Source of the DNA: Nonomuraea pusilla
GTDB lineage: Bacteria; Actinomycetota; Actinomycetes; Streptosporangiales; Streptosporangiaceae
Assembly (NCBI RefSeq): GCF_900109355.1
Contig: NZ_FOBF01000002.1
Location: 592,430-656,429 of the forward strand
Length of the DNA: 64,000 bases
Direction of reading: 5' to 3'
Every line of letters starts with the position of its first letter. The first letter of the stretch is position 1. The notes under the pieces are model-generated. The model ran no database searches and was not told the origin of the DNA. It was given only the letters and a program-made list of their open reading frames with translations. A program made the translations under genes and the position numbers. Below are positions 45,325 to 55,300 of this stretch, piece by piece.

Positions 45325-46376
45325 GACTCGAATCCGAGCGGCAGGTACTGGGCGGCGTTGTCCTTGGTGACGGTCTCCGACGTGAGCGTGATCGACTGCG
45401 GCACCTGCTGCTCAAGCAGGTCGCTCATGCCCTTCTTCTGCGCGATCAGGCGGGCCAGCTTGATCGCCGACGCGGCCATCGTCGGGCTGTAGGTGACGGT
45501 GGCCTTCAGCACGCCGGTGTCGGCCTGGATGTCGCGCATCGCGTTGGCCGAGCCCGCACCGCCGACCATGAAGAACTCGCTCCGCCCGGCCTCCTTGATC
45601 GCGGCCAGGACGCCGATGCCCTGGTCGTCGTCGTGGTTCCAGATCGCGTCGATCTTCTTGTGCGCCTGCAGCAGGTTGCTGGCCACCTGCGTGCCCGACT
45701 CCACCGTGAACTTGGCGTCCTGCTGCGCGGTCACCTTGAACCCGTACGTCTGCAAGGCGTCCGCGAAGCCCTTGCTGCGATCCTGGGTCAGCGGCAGCGT
45801 CGCGATGCCCTGGATCTCCAGGATCACCGGGTTCGACACGCCCTTGTCCTTGAGCCGCTTGCCGATGAAGTGGCCCGCCGCCACGCCCATGCCGTAGTTG
45901 TCGCCGCCGATCCAGGTCCGGTACGACAGCTTGTCGGGGAACACCCGGTCCACGTTGACGACCGGGATCCCCGCGTCCATCGCCTTGCGGGCCACCTGGT
46001 TGAGCTGCTCCCCGTCGTTGGGCAGGATCACCAGGACGTTCACCTTGGCCTGGATCAGCGATTCCACCGCCGAGATCTGCTGGTTGATGTCGTTGGTCGG
46101 CTCGACCGGCTTCAGCTCCACATCGGAGTACTGCTTGGCCGCCTCCTGCGCGTTCTTCGTGATCGCGGCGATCCAGCCGTGGTCGGCCGCGGGTGCGGAG
46201 AACCCGATGACCACCTTCTCGCCTGGCTTGTCGTTGTCCGTCCCGGCCGACACCGCCTGAGGGGCGGCAGACGACGCGGTGACGGGGGTGTTGCTCGTGC
46301 AGGCGCTCACCAGGGCGCCGGCACCGACGACGGCGCCGCTCACCAGCAGACCACGCCGGCCGATCTTCTCGTTCAT
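45321..46376 (-). CDS. Sugar ABC transporter substrate-binding lipoprotein (RbsB type)
   Basis: 351 residues. Lipoprotein signal MNEKIGRRGLLVSGAVVGAG then ALVSAC with lipid-bearing Cys26; the adjacent Arg-Arg suggests possible Tat export. Periplasmic-binding fold of the ribose/galactose/inositol class: VVIGFSAPAADHGWIAAITK, VLVILPNDGEQLNQVA, GIPVVNVDRVF, DAIWNHDDDQGIGVLAAI. Recruits an unknown sugar or cyclitol at the outer face of the membrane. Confidence 0.93.
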   Translation of the reverse strand: MNEKIGRRGLLVSGAVVGAGALVSACTSNTPVTASSAAPQAVSAGTDNDKPGEKVVIGFSAPAADHGWIAAITKNAQEAAKQYSDVELKPVEPTNDINQQISAVESLIQAKVNVLVILPNDGEQLNQVARKAMDAGIPVVNVDRVFPDKLSYRTWIGGDNYGMGVAAGHFIGKRLKDKGVSNPVILEIQGIATLPLTQDRSKGFADALQTYGFKVTAQQDAKFTVESGTQVASNLLQAHKKIDAIWNHDDDQGIGVLAAIKEAGRSEFFMVGGAGSANAMRDIQADTGVLKATVTYSPTMAASAIKLARLIAQKKGMSDLLEQQVPQSITLTSETVTKDNAAQYLPLGFES

Positions 46377-46398
46377 GTGTTCTCCCTTGGATACGGCT

Positions 46399-46414
46399 GA
46401 CCGCGTGCGCGGTC
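46399..46414 (-). promoter_or_regulatory. Intercistronic hairpin between permease and binding-protein genes
   Basis: Perfect 7-bp inverted repeat (46399-46405 with 46408-46414) in the 81-bp gap. Such hairpins next to binding-protein genes often stabilise the downstream message and raise its expression over the permease. Confidence 0.4.
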
Positions 46415-46457
46415 CGGCCGCGGAGTCCGATGTCCCCGGAGCCGCTGGCTGCCGGTT

Positions 46458-47480
46458 TCAGGTGCGTGAGGTGAGGCTTCGCCGCTGCAACAGCACGGCG
46501 ACGACGATGATCAGGCCTTTCGCGATGAGCTGGTCGGCCGTGTTGAGCCCGTTCAGGATGAACAGGTTGGTGATCACGGTGAAGATCAGCAGGCCCAGGA
46601 TCGATCCGACGATGGTCCCCCGGCCTCCGGTGAGGAGGGTGCCGCCGATGATGACGGCGGCGATGGCGTCCAGTTCGTACAGGTCGCCGTGGGTGGACGA
46701 GCCCGTCGTGGTCCTGGCCATGATCAGTACTGCCGCGATGCCGCAGCAGAGGCCGGACAGCGCGTACAGCAGGACGGTGTGCCGCCGCACGTCGATGCCG
46801 GCCAGGCGGGCGGCCTCGGGGTTGCCCCCGACCGCGTAGGTGCGCCTGCCGAAGGTGGTGCGGTTCAGCAGCAACCAGCCCAGCACCACGACGACCGCGA
46901 AGATGTAGACCAGCACCGGCAGACCCAGCACGCGCGTCGTGGACATGTCCACGATCACCTGGTTGCCCTGTTGGATCAGCTGGGTCTTGCGGTCCGACAT
47001 GCGCTGGGCCAGCCCGCGGGCGGCCACCAGCATCGCCAGGGTGGCGATGAACGGCACCATCCGCCCGTAGGAGATCAGCAGCCCGTTGACCAGCCCGGCG
47101 CCGGTACCTACCAGCAGCGCACAAATGATCATCACGAACGGGCCGAAGGACTGCGTGGCCAGCGTGGTGGCCCACACCGAAGCCAGCGCCATCACCGCGC
47201 CGACCGACAGGTCGATCCCTCCGCCGATGATCACAAAGGTCGCGCCGACAGTGATCACCCCGATGGTCGCCGCCAGCGACAGGACGCTCACCAGGTTGGA
47301 GGCGGTGGCGAAGGTGCCGGGCACTGTCACCAGTCCCACCACCGCCAGCAGGACGAGTGCGATGATCAGGCCGAGATGAGGGATCTCCCCGAGCCTGTTC
47401 CACGTTGTCGCTCTCGGCATGGAGTCGCGCGTCCGGGTGGGCGCCTGCTCGTCCACCGCGGGAGTCGAAGAGTCGCTCAC
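46458..47480 (-). CDS. Sugar ABC transporter permease (RbsC type)
   Basis: 340 residues with 8-10 hydrophobic helices. Typical of the BPD_transp_2 family: GATFVIIGGGIDLSVGAVMA, FIATLAMLVAARGLAQ, TFGRRTYAVGGNPEAARLAGI and IAAVIIGGTLLTGGRGTIVGS. Forms the membrane channel with the ATPase. GTG 47480 overlaps the ATPase stop in GTGA. The N-terminal 30 residues are polar and cytoplasmic. Confidence 0.93.
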   Translation of the reverse strand: MSDSSTPAVDEQAPTRTRDSMPRATTWNRLGEIPHLGLIIALVLLAVVGLVTVPGTFATASNLVSVLSLAATIGVITVGATFVIIGGGIDLSVGAVMALASVWATTLATQSFGPFVMIICALLVGTGAGLVNGLLISYGRMVPFIATLAMLVAARGLAQRMSDRKTQLIQQGNQVIVDMSTTRVLGLPVLVYIFAVVVVLGWLLLNRTTFGRRTYAVGGNPEAARLAGIDVRRHTVLLYALSGLCCGIAAVLIMARTTTGSSTHGDLYELDAIAAVIIGGTLLTGGRGTIVGSILGLLIFTVITNLFILNGLNTADQLIAKGLIIVVAVLLQRRSLTSRT

Positions 47481-49003
47481 GCCGGCATTCCTTCCATGAT
47501 CATGTCGAGGACGTGGTGTTCGTCGAGGTCTCGGGCGTCGCTCTCGTGGATCACGCGTCCCTCCCGGACGACCAGCACCCGGTCAGCCAGGCCGAGCACC
47601 TCGGGCACCTCGCTGGAGACCAGCAGCACGCCGATCCCCTCATCGGCCAGCTTCCTGATGACCGCGTACAGCTCGGCGCGGGCACCGACGTCGACTCCAC
47701 GGGTGGGCTCGTCGAGCAGCAGCAGCCTGCGGCCGTTGATCAGCCAGCGCGCGAGCACGGCCTTCTGCTGGTTGCCGCCCGAGAGGTTCTTGATCGGACG
47801 GTCCAGGTGGGGAGGACGGATTCCCAGCTCCTCGATCTGCCGCCGGGCCTCGGACGCCTCCTGGTCGCGGTCGATCCAGCCGAACCTGGCGTAGCGGTCG
47901 AGACTGCTCAGGGAGATGTTGCGCATGACGCTCTGGTCCAGCAGCAATCCCTGGGCTTTGCGTTCCTCGGGGGCGAGACCCATGCCCGCCCGCACGGCGC
48001 GACTCGGATTGCCACCACGCACCGGCGTGCCGTTCAGGACGACGCGGCCACTGGCGCGACGGGCTCCGTAGATCGCCTCGACGATCTCGGAGCGACCCGC
48101 TCCCACCAACCCGGCCAGCCCGACGATCTCCCCGGCTCGCACGGTCAGCGACACGTCGCTGACGCGGCCGGGGACGGACAGTCCCTCCACGCGCAGGACT
48201 TCGGGACGGCCGTCGTGGCTGCCGGGGCGCGGCCTGGGCGGGAAGACATGTTCGACGTTGCGGCCTGTCATCAGCGAGACCACCTGCGAGGTGGGCGTGT
48301 CCTTGGCCGACAGCCCGACCGCGACCGTCCGCCCGTCCTTCAGCACCGTCACCCGGTCACCGATCTCGCGGATCTCCTCCAGACGGTGCGAGATGTAGAT
48401 CACCGCCACGCCCTGCGCGGTGAGTTCGCGGATGATCCGGAACAGGTTGGCCACCTCGTCGTGAGCCAGGGCCGCGGACGGCTCGTCCATCACGATCAGC
48501 CGGGTGTCGTACGAGAGCGCCCGCGCCATGCTCACCACCTGCTTGGCTGCGGGGGACAGCCGGCCCACCTCGGTCGTCGGGCGGATCTCGCCATGTCCGA
48601 GGCCGGCCAGCAGTTCCCGGGTGGCCCGGTTGACCTGGCTCTGGCTGACGAACCCCAGCCTGGCCGGTTCGTGGCCGAGGTAGACGTTCTCGGCCACGCT
48701 CAGGCCGTCGACCAAGTCCAGTTCTTGATAGATCGTGGAGATTCCGAGCCGGATCGCTGCTGTGGGACTGGTCAGGCGAACCTGCCGGCCCCCGAAGACG
48801 ACGGCGCCCTCGTCGGGCTGGTGCACCCCGGCCAGCACCTTGATGAGGGTGGACTTGCCCGCGCCGTTCTGGCCCAGCAGGCAGTGCACCTCCCCAGCGC
48901 GGACGTCGAGGTCGACGCCGTCCAGCGCGCGCACGCCGGGAAACTGTTTGACGATTCCTCGCATGGTGAGGAGAGACGCCGAGTCGGGAGAGGACTTCGG
49001 CAC
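47477..49003 (-). CDS. Sugar ABC transporter ATP-binding protein (RbsA/MglA type)
   Basis: 508 residues with two tandem ABC domains. The first has GQNGAGKST and LIVMDEPSAAL, with a modified signature LSPAAKQ; the second has the family's degenerate Walker A (GLVGAGRSE) plus a canonical LSGGNQQK and LLLLDEPTRGVDVG. Energises import of the substrate bound by the lipoprotein. GTG 49003 is the first codon; the preceding gap to the ROK gene carries a long inverted repeat. Confidence 0.95.
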   Translation of the reverse strand: MPKSSPDSASLLTMRGIVKQFPGVRALDGVDLDVRAGEVHCLLGQNGAGKSTLIKVLAGVHQPDEGAVVFGGRQVRLTSPTAAIRLGISTIYQELDLVDGLSVAENVYLGHEPARLGFVSQSQVNRATRELLAGLGHGEIRPTTEVGRLSPAAKQVVSMARALSYDTRLIVMDEPSAALAHDEVANLFRIIRELTAQGVAVIYISHRLEEIREIGDRVTVLKDGRTVAVGLSAKDTPTSQVVSLMTGRNVEHVFPPRPRPGSHDGRPEVLRVEGLSVPGRVSDVSLTVRAGEIVGLAGLVGAGRSEIVEAIYGARRASGRVVLNGTPVRGGNPSRAVRAGMGLAPEERKAQGLLLDQSVMRNISLSSLDRYARFGWIDRDQEASEARRQIEELGIRPPHLDRPIKNLSGGNQQKAVLARWLINGRRLLLLDEPTRGVDVGARAELYAVIRKLADEGIGVLLVSSEVPEVLGLADRVLVVREGRVIHESDARDLDEHHVLDMIMEGMPA

Positions 49004-49024
49004 GGGGCCTCCTGGGGGGTGTGG

Positions 49025-49123
49025 GTCCCGTTCGCCGACCGGGCCAGTAGCACCGCCGCGGCGGCACGAAGTCGGCGGGAACGTTGCCGCCGCGGCTCTG
49101 GCTGACGGTCGGGCGAACGGGAC
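49025..49123. repeat. Long spaced inverted repeat between the ROK and importer genes
   Basis: GTCCCGTTCGCC (49025-49036) and its exact complement GGCGAACGGGAC (49112-49123) flank 75 bases; with one bulged G the pairing extends to 16 bp inward. Between them is a smaller GC-palindromic stretch around 49053-49065. It may be an attenuator/terminator in the transcript or two operator copies bound by one regulator. Confidence 0.5.
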
Positions 49124-49195
49124 GTCTGTGGGAGGCGGGGAAGAGCGTCCGCGTCCGGGGGGAACGGCCGGGTCGCTGTCTTCCGCGCTGTTTCT

Positions 49196-50482
49196 CTAGT
49201 CGTTACGGATGGCTATGGAGGTGGGGTCGGACAGCACCCGCTCGATGACGACGTCGACCGCTCCCCGCGAAGCCGCGCCGAATCCGAAGGTGGAAGCGGT
49301 GAAGGCGCATCGGCCGGCGATGACCGTCATGCCGAGTCGTTCCAGCTCCGCCTGGGCGATGGGGATGAGTCCGTCGGCGAGCCGGGCGAAGAACCCACCC
49401 AGCACGATCACCCGCGGGTTGAAGAGGTTGGCCAGTATCGCGGCGCCGCGTCCGAGCCAGCGGCCCACCTCGGTGACGGCCGCTTCGACCCGGGGGTCTC
49501 CTTCGGCTCGGCGCTGCTCGATCTCGGCGAGCCGCTCTTCCGGGTCGCGCACCGGTTGCTGGTCCGTTCCATAGGCGTGGTCGGGGGTGGCCATGCGCAC
49601 CAGCGCCGCCAGCCCGACCTTCGTCTCCCAGCAGCCGGTTCGGCCACAGCCGCATCGCTCACCGATCGCATCGACCATGATGTGACCCACCTCGCCGGCG
49701 AACCCGTCCGCTCCCCTCAGCGGCCGGCCGCTGGAGATGACACCGCAGCCGACGCCGACCTCGCCTGTGAGGTAGACGAGATCGGGTGTGCCCATGGCGA
49801 CACCTGAGCTGTACTCGGCCAGCGCGGCGAGGTTGGCGTCGTTGTCGACCGTGATCGGCACGCTGGGAGAGACGCCCGCGGACAGGAGCGAGTCGACCAC
49901 CGGCACGCCGTGCCAGTTGAGATTCGGCGCGACGACGACGGTGCCCGTGGCCGTGTCGATGAGACCGGGAACGGCCACGGTGATCCCGGCCAGTGCGACC
50001 CCGGACCGGTCGAGGTCCGCGACAGCCTTCTCGATCACTTGGGCGAGCTTGGCGAGTGACCGCTCGGGAGCGGACCCCATCGCGTCGAAGCCGATTCTCC
50101 GGTCGATGAGCACCCGGCCCGCCAGGTCGGTCGCGAAGGCCGCGATGTAGTCGACGTTGACCTCCAGCCCCAGGGCGCCGACCTTGGAGCCGTCGAGAAC
50201 GAGCGCGAGGCCGGGGCGCCCGACCGAACCCGCGTGCTGCGGCCCGATCTCCTTGAGCAGCCCTCGCGCCTGCAGCTCTCCCACGAGGCTGGTGATGGTG
50301 GTCTTGTTCAGGCCCGTCTCGACGGCGACGGCCGACCGGGAGCACGGGCCGCGTTCGCTGACGTGGCGCAGCACGAGAGAGAGGTTGGAACGGCGCACAG
50401 TCGCCTGGTCCGCGGGGATCCTCGAGGATCGGTGCGGACTGCTCGATTCACTGGTACGGCCGCCGGGCCAACTCTGGTGCAC
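49196..50482 (-). CDS. ROK-family transcriptional regulator of the sugar importer operon
   Basis: 428 residues. N-terminal winged helix (about 28-90, SAVAVETGLNKTTITSLVGELQ) followed by the ROK domain: GALGLEVNVDYIAAFATDL, DNDANLAALAEYSSG, GEVGHIMVD and zinc motif CGCGRTGCWE. Upstream of and codirectional with the ABC importer, so it probably represses that operon in the absence of the substrate. GTG 50482 has AAAGGAG upstream, inside an inverted repeat. Highly similar to the divergent ROK protein at 50722. Confidence 0.92.
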   Translation of the reverse strand: MHQSWPGGRTSESSSPHRSSRIPADQATVRRSNLSLVLRHVSERGPCSRSAVAVETGLNKTTITSLVGELQARGLLKEIGPQHAGSVGRPGLALVLDGSKVGALGLEVNVDYIAAFATDLAGRVLIDRRIGFDAMGSAPERSLAKLAQVIEKAVADLDRSGVALAGITVAVPGLIDTATGTVVVAPNLNWHGVPVVDSLLSAGVSPSVPITVDNDANLAALAEYSSGVAMGTPDLVYLTGEVGVGCGVISSGRPLRGADGFAGEVGHIMVDAIGERCGCGRTGCWETKVGLAALVRMATPDHAYGTDQQPVRDPEERLAEIEQRRAEGDPRVEAAVTEVGRWLGRGAAILANLFNPRVIVLGGFFARLADGLIPIAQAELERLGMTVIAGRCAFTASTFGFGAASRGAVDVVIERVLSDPTSIAIRND

Positions 50483-50490
50483 GCCACTCC

Positions 50491-50522
50491 TTTAATTCAT
50501 TTGCATGGCTGGCCGAATTAAA
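50491..50522. promoter_or_regulatory. ROK operator candidate overlapping the ribosome-binding site
   Basis: Perfect inverted repeat TTTAATTC (50491-50498) and GAATTAAA (50515-50522), spacer 16 bp, immediately before the ROK start at 50482; AAAGGAG lies at its edge. AT-rich repeats of this form are typical ROK operators. A second palindrome, CATGTC-G-GACATG, is at 50653-50665. Confidence 0.6.
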
Positions 50523-50721
50523 GCCAGAGGCGGGCTGGGAAGACAAGGCGCGAAGCACATCCGCCTCCGTAACATTCGCGTAACGGGACTGGATCTGCGC
50601 CCGGAGCTGTGACAACGCCATGAGATGCCAACTCGTTACACGACAGGACGTGCATGTCGGACATGGGCGTGTTACAAAACCGATTAATTGATCGCAAAGA
50701 CAAACCGCAGCAGGTGGCCAC

Positions 50722-52005
50722 GTGACGCAGGAGCAGCACCTCATTCCCACGGCGGGCACGGCGACCCAGCCGACGAGCCCTGCCGCGTTGCGCCGGACGA
50801 ACCTCTCACTGGTCCTGCGCCACCTGCACGACCACGCCTCCGCGTCCCGGGCGGACATCGCGGAGGCGACCGGCCTGCACCGGGCCACCGTCTCCAACCT
50901 GATGACCGAACTTCTCGAATGGCGACTGGTGCGGGAAGTCGGCATCGAGCACGTGGGAGCGGTCGGCCGTCCCCGGCGAGCCGTGGCGCTGCACGGTGCC
51001 CACGTCGGCGCCCTGGGGCTGGAGATCAACGTGGACTACATCGCCGTTCACGGAACCGACCTCAGCGGCCGCGCCCTGGTGGAGCGCCGCGTCACCTTCG
51101 ACACCGTGGGCAGCGGCCCCGACCGCTCACTGCGCCGGCTCGCGCTGGTGGCCCGGGAGGCCGGCGAGGCGATGCGGCGAGCCGGGACCATCCCCGCCGG
51201 TGTCGGCGTGGCGGTGCCGGCCCTGGTCGACGTGGCCCGCGGGGTCGTGGCGTTCGCGCCGAACCTGAACTGGCGCGATCTGCCGCTGGCTGCCCGGCTG
51301 TCGTCGGCGCTCGGCCCCATGAGACTTCCTGTGGCCGTGGACAACGACGCCAACCTCGCCGCCCTGGCGGAGTACAGCTCCGGGGTCGCCGCGGGCACAC
51401 CACACCTGGTGTACCTCACCGGCGAAGTAGGCGTGGGTGGGGGCGTCATCATCGACGGAAAGCTGTTGCGCGGCGCGGACGGCCTGGCCGGCGAGGTGGG
51501 ACACCTGCCGGTCGACCCGGCCGGCGACATGTGCGGCTGCGGACGTCAAGGCTGCTGGGAGACGAAAGTCGGGCTCGCGGCGCTGGTTCGGACGGCGATG
51601 CCCGAGCAGTCCTACGAACTGGCCGACGAACTGGTGCCCGATCCTGAAGAGCGGGTGATGGAGATCGCCAGGGGACTGGCCTCGGGCGACCGCCGAATGC
51701 TGGACGCGGTCGCCCACGTCGGCAAGTGGCTCGGGCTCGGAGGCTCCATCATCGTCAATCTCTTCAACCCGGGCGCGATCGTCGTGGGCGGCTACTTCGC
51801 CACACTGGCCGAATGGCTGCTGCCCCACGCTCAGGCCGAGTTGACGCGGCTGGTCGTGGGAAGCCCCGCCGCTCAGTGCCGTTTCATCGCCTCCGGCTTC
51901 GGCTTCGGCGCCCCTTCACGGGGCGCGGCGACCATCGTCGTCAACCAGCTCATCGACGACCCCACCGCGATCATGGATCCCACCTTGCGGCCGGCAGCCC
52001 CCTGA
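50722..52005 (+). CDS. ROK-family transcriptional regulator, divergent paralogue
   Basis: 427 residues with the same plan as the protein at 49196: winged helix (ADIAEATGLHRATVSNLMTEL), GALGLEINVDYIAVHGTDL, LVYLTGEVGVGGGVIIDG, GEVGHLPVD and CGCGRQGCWETKVGLAALV. Shared stretches such as LVYLTGEVGVG, DNDANLAALAEYSSGVA and CWETKVGLAALVR indicate a duplication; the DNA-reading helices differ (GLHRATVSN versus GLNKTTITS), implying different target sites. GTG 50722 has AGGTGG upstream. It may regulate the downstream ThuA-domain gene or the divergent importer. Confidence 0.92.
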   Translation: MTQEQHLIPTAGTATQPTSPAALRRTNLSLVLRHLHDHASASRADIAEATGLHRATVSNLMTELLEWRLVREVGIEHVGAVGRPRRAVALHGAHVGALGLEINVDYIAVHGTDLSGRALVERRVTFDTVGSGPDRSLRRLALVAREAGEAMRRAGTIPAGVGVAVPALVDVARGVVAFAPNLNWRDLPLAARLSSALGPMRLPVAVDNDANLAALAEYSSGVAAGTPHLVYLTGEVGVGGGVIIDGKLLRGADGLAGEVGHLPVDPAGDMCGCGRQGCWETKVGLAALVRTAMPEQSYELADELVPDPEERVMEIARGLASGDRRMLDAVAHVGKWLGLGGSIIVNLFNPGAIVVGGYFATLAEWLLPHAQAELTRLVVGSPAAQCRFIASGFGFGAPSRGAATIVVNQLIDDPTAIMDPTLRPAAP

Positions 52006-52377
52006 CGGCCCCCTCAAGCCTGGAGACAGCACCCTCCAGTACCACCGAAGTATCGGAAAGCAACCGGCAACAAGCGCGGCGGCGCGCGCCTTGCCTGACG
52101 TCCCCCCAGGTCAGGAAAGGGTTTCCCATGTCACCATGCTCTGCACGTCCAGCTCGCGTTCTCCGAGCGACGGCCGGGGCCTGACTGCACAGCGCTCCCC
52201 TGACAAGCGGTCCCACAGCCCGTCGCACCTCCCGACGGATGCGACGCGGCGGCTCTCCGTGGGGACCGCCTCCTCACCACGACGAACGGGCGCGCTGACA
52301 TCGAACGTCCCGCCCCACTCCCCCACCAGCAGCAGGCCCGGCGAGTCCACACTCGCGCGACCTCCGAAGGAGCTGTT
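52006..52377. other. Intergenic region upstream of the ThuA-domain gene
   Basis: About 370 bases without a credible gene. A small inverted repeat CCTGAC (52094-52099) and GTCAGG (52110-52115) may terminate the ROK transcript. The promoter of the large secreted protein should lie in the second half; no clear operator was recognised. Confidence 0.4.
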
Positions 52378-55300
52378 GTGACAGCCCACGACCATCGCAC
52401 CTTACGCCGAACAGCCGCGACGATGGCCCTCGCCCTCGTCCTCCCCGTCCTGTCGCTGCTGGCGCCGCCGACGCCGGCGCGCGCCGACACCGCGGCCCCC
52501 GCCTTCAAGGTGCTCGTCTTCTCCAAGACCACAGGATTCCGGCACGACTCGATCCCCGACGGCATCGCGGCCGTCCAGAAGCTCGGCCAGGACAACGGCT
52601 TCGCCGTCGACACGACCGAGGACGGCGCGAAGTTCACCGACGAGAACCTGGCGCAGTACCAGGCCGTCATCTTCATGTCCACCACCGGCGACCCGCTGGG
52701 CACGCAGGAGCAGAAGGACGCCTTCCAGCGTTACATCCAGAAAGGCGGCGGCTTCGTCGGTGTTCACGCAGCCGCCGACAGCGGCTACGGCTGGTCCTGG
52801 TACGGCAAGCTCGTCGGCGCGTACTTCAAGTCGCACCCCGCCATCCAGCAGGCCACCGTCACGGTGGAGGACCCGGCGCACCCGTCCACCGCGAATCTGC
52901 CCACCTCATGGAGCCGCACTGACGAGTGGTACGACTACCAGGCCAACCCCCGCGGCACCGTGCACGTGCTGACGTCGCTGAATGAGAAGTCCTACTCCGG
53001 CGGCACCATGGGCGTCGACCACCCGAACACGTGGTGCCAGGACTACGACGGCGGCCGTTCGTGGTACACCGGGCTCGGCCATACCAAGCAGAGTTTCACC
53101 GAGCCGCAGTTCCTGAGCCTGCTCCTCGGCGGCATCAAGACCGCAGCGGGCGTCGTGAAGGCCGACTGCTCGGCGTCGCAGACCGGCAGCTTCGAGAAGG
53201 TCACCCTCGACGACAACACGTCGAACCCGATGATGCTGGACGTGGCGCAGGACGGCCGGGTCTTCTACATCGACCGCATGGGCGAAGTAAAGATCATCAA
53301 GCCCGCCGGCGGCACCGTGACCGCAGGCAAGCTGAGCGTCTTCACCGCCAACGAGAGCGGGCTGCTGGGGCTGGCCCTGGACCGCGACTTCGCCACCAAC
53401 AACTGGGCCTACCTCCTGTACTCGCCCGCCGGCGAGAACGTGGACCGGCTCAGCCGGTTCACCGTCAAGGGCGACACCCTGGACATGACCAGCGAGAAGA
53501 AGGTCCTCGACGTCCCCGTGCAGCGTGCCGAGTGCTGCCACCACGGTGGCGGCATGCTCATGGACCACAAGACCGGCGATCTGTGGATCGCCACCGGTGA
53601 CAACACCAACCCGTTCGCCTCCGACGGGTACACGCCGATCGACGAGCGGTCAGGCCGCGCGTCGTGGGATGCGCAGCGCACCTCGGGCAACACCAACGAC
53701 CTGAGCGGCAAGCTGCTGCGGATCCACCCCGAGGCGGACGGCACCTACTCGGTTCCGGCGGGCAACCTGTTCGCCGCGGGTACGGAGAAGACCAGGCCGG
53801 AGATCTACGGCATGGGCTTCCGCAACCCCTTCCGCATCGGCCTCGACCCGAAGACCGGGTATCCCATGGTCGCTGACTACGGCCCGGACGCCGGGTCCGC
53901 GAGCGCGACGAGGGGCCCGCAGAACACCGTCGAGTGGAACCTGATCACCAAGCCGGGCAACTACGGCTGGCCGTACTGCGTCGGCGACAACAGCCCGTAC
54001 ATCGACTACGACTTCGCGAGCAAGACGTCAGGATCGGCGTTCAACTGCGCCGCGCCGGTCAACGACTCGCCCAACAACACCGGGCTGACCAACCTGCCGG
54101 CGGCCATCCCGGCGACGGTCTGGTACCACTACTCGGCCGACGCGCAGAACTTCCCCGAACTCAACGGCGGCGCGCCGATGGCCGGCCCCGTCTACCGTTA
54201 CGACCCGAACCTGCAGTCGGACGTCAAGTGGCCGGGGTACTGGGACGGCAAGGCGATCTTCGCCGAGTGGAACAGCAGCAAGATGTTCTCGCTCCAGCTC
54301 AACGAGGACGCCACCAAGCTCGTCAAGATCAATCAGCTCTTCAAGAGCATGAGCTTCAAGAAGCCCATGCACTTCAGGTTCGGACCGGACGGAGCCCTGT
54401 ACCTGATCGAATGGGGATCCGGCTTCGGCGGCGACAACGCCGACTCCGGCATCTACCGCATCGAGTACATCAAGGGCAACCGGCCGCCGATCGCCCGCGC
54501 CTCGGCGGACAAGACCGACGGACCGGTGCCGCTGGAGGTGAAGTTCTCCAGCGAGGGAACACGGGACCCCGACGGCAAGGCCCTCACCTACGCGTGGGAC
54601 TTCGACGGTGACGGCACCGCCGACTCGACCGACCCCAACCCCACGTACACCTACACCAAGGCCGGCCAGTACAGCGCGGTCCTGACGGTCACGAACGCCG
54701 ACAAGAAGACCGCGACGGCGAGCGTGGCCATCGCAGCGGGCAACACCCGGCCGAAGGTCACCCTCGACCCGCCGCCGAACGGCGGATTCTTCGAGTTCGG
54801 CGACCAGGTGAAGTACAAGGTCACCGTCACCGACCCCGAGGACGGCGCCATCGACTGCGACAAGGTCCAGATCCAGGCGCTCCTCGGTCACGACAGCCAC
54901 GGCCACCCCCTCGACCAGCAGAAGGGCTGCGAGGGTGTCCTGCAGACGCTCACCGACAGCGGCCACGGCACCGACGACAACCTCTTCTACGTGATCGAAG
55001 CCAGCTACACCGACAACGGCGGCGCCGACGGGGCCAAGCCCCTGACCGGGCGCGGCCAGGTCATCCTGCAGACCAAGCGCAGGCAGGCCGAGCACTTCAC
55101 CGAGAGCGGCCGGGTCGCGGACGGCAAGGGCACCGACAGCGCGGGCGTGCAGATCGAGAACACGAGCGACCCGCAGGGCGGCGCCAAGAACATCGGATTC
55201 ATCCAGGACGGCGACTGGTGGTCCTTCGCGCCCGTGAGTCTGACGAGCATCACCGGGATCCGGCTGCGGGCCGCGTCGGCCAGTGCCGGCGGGACCGTGC

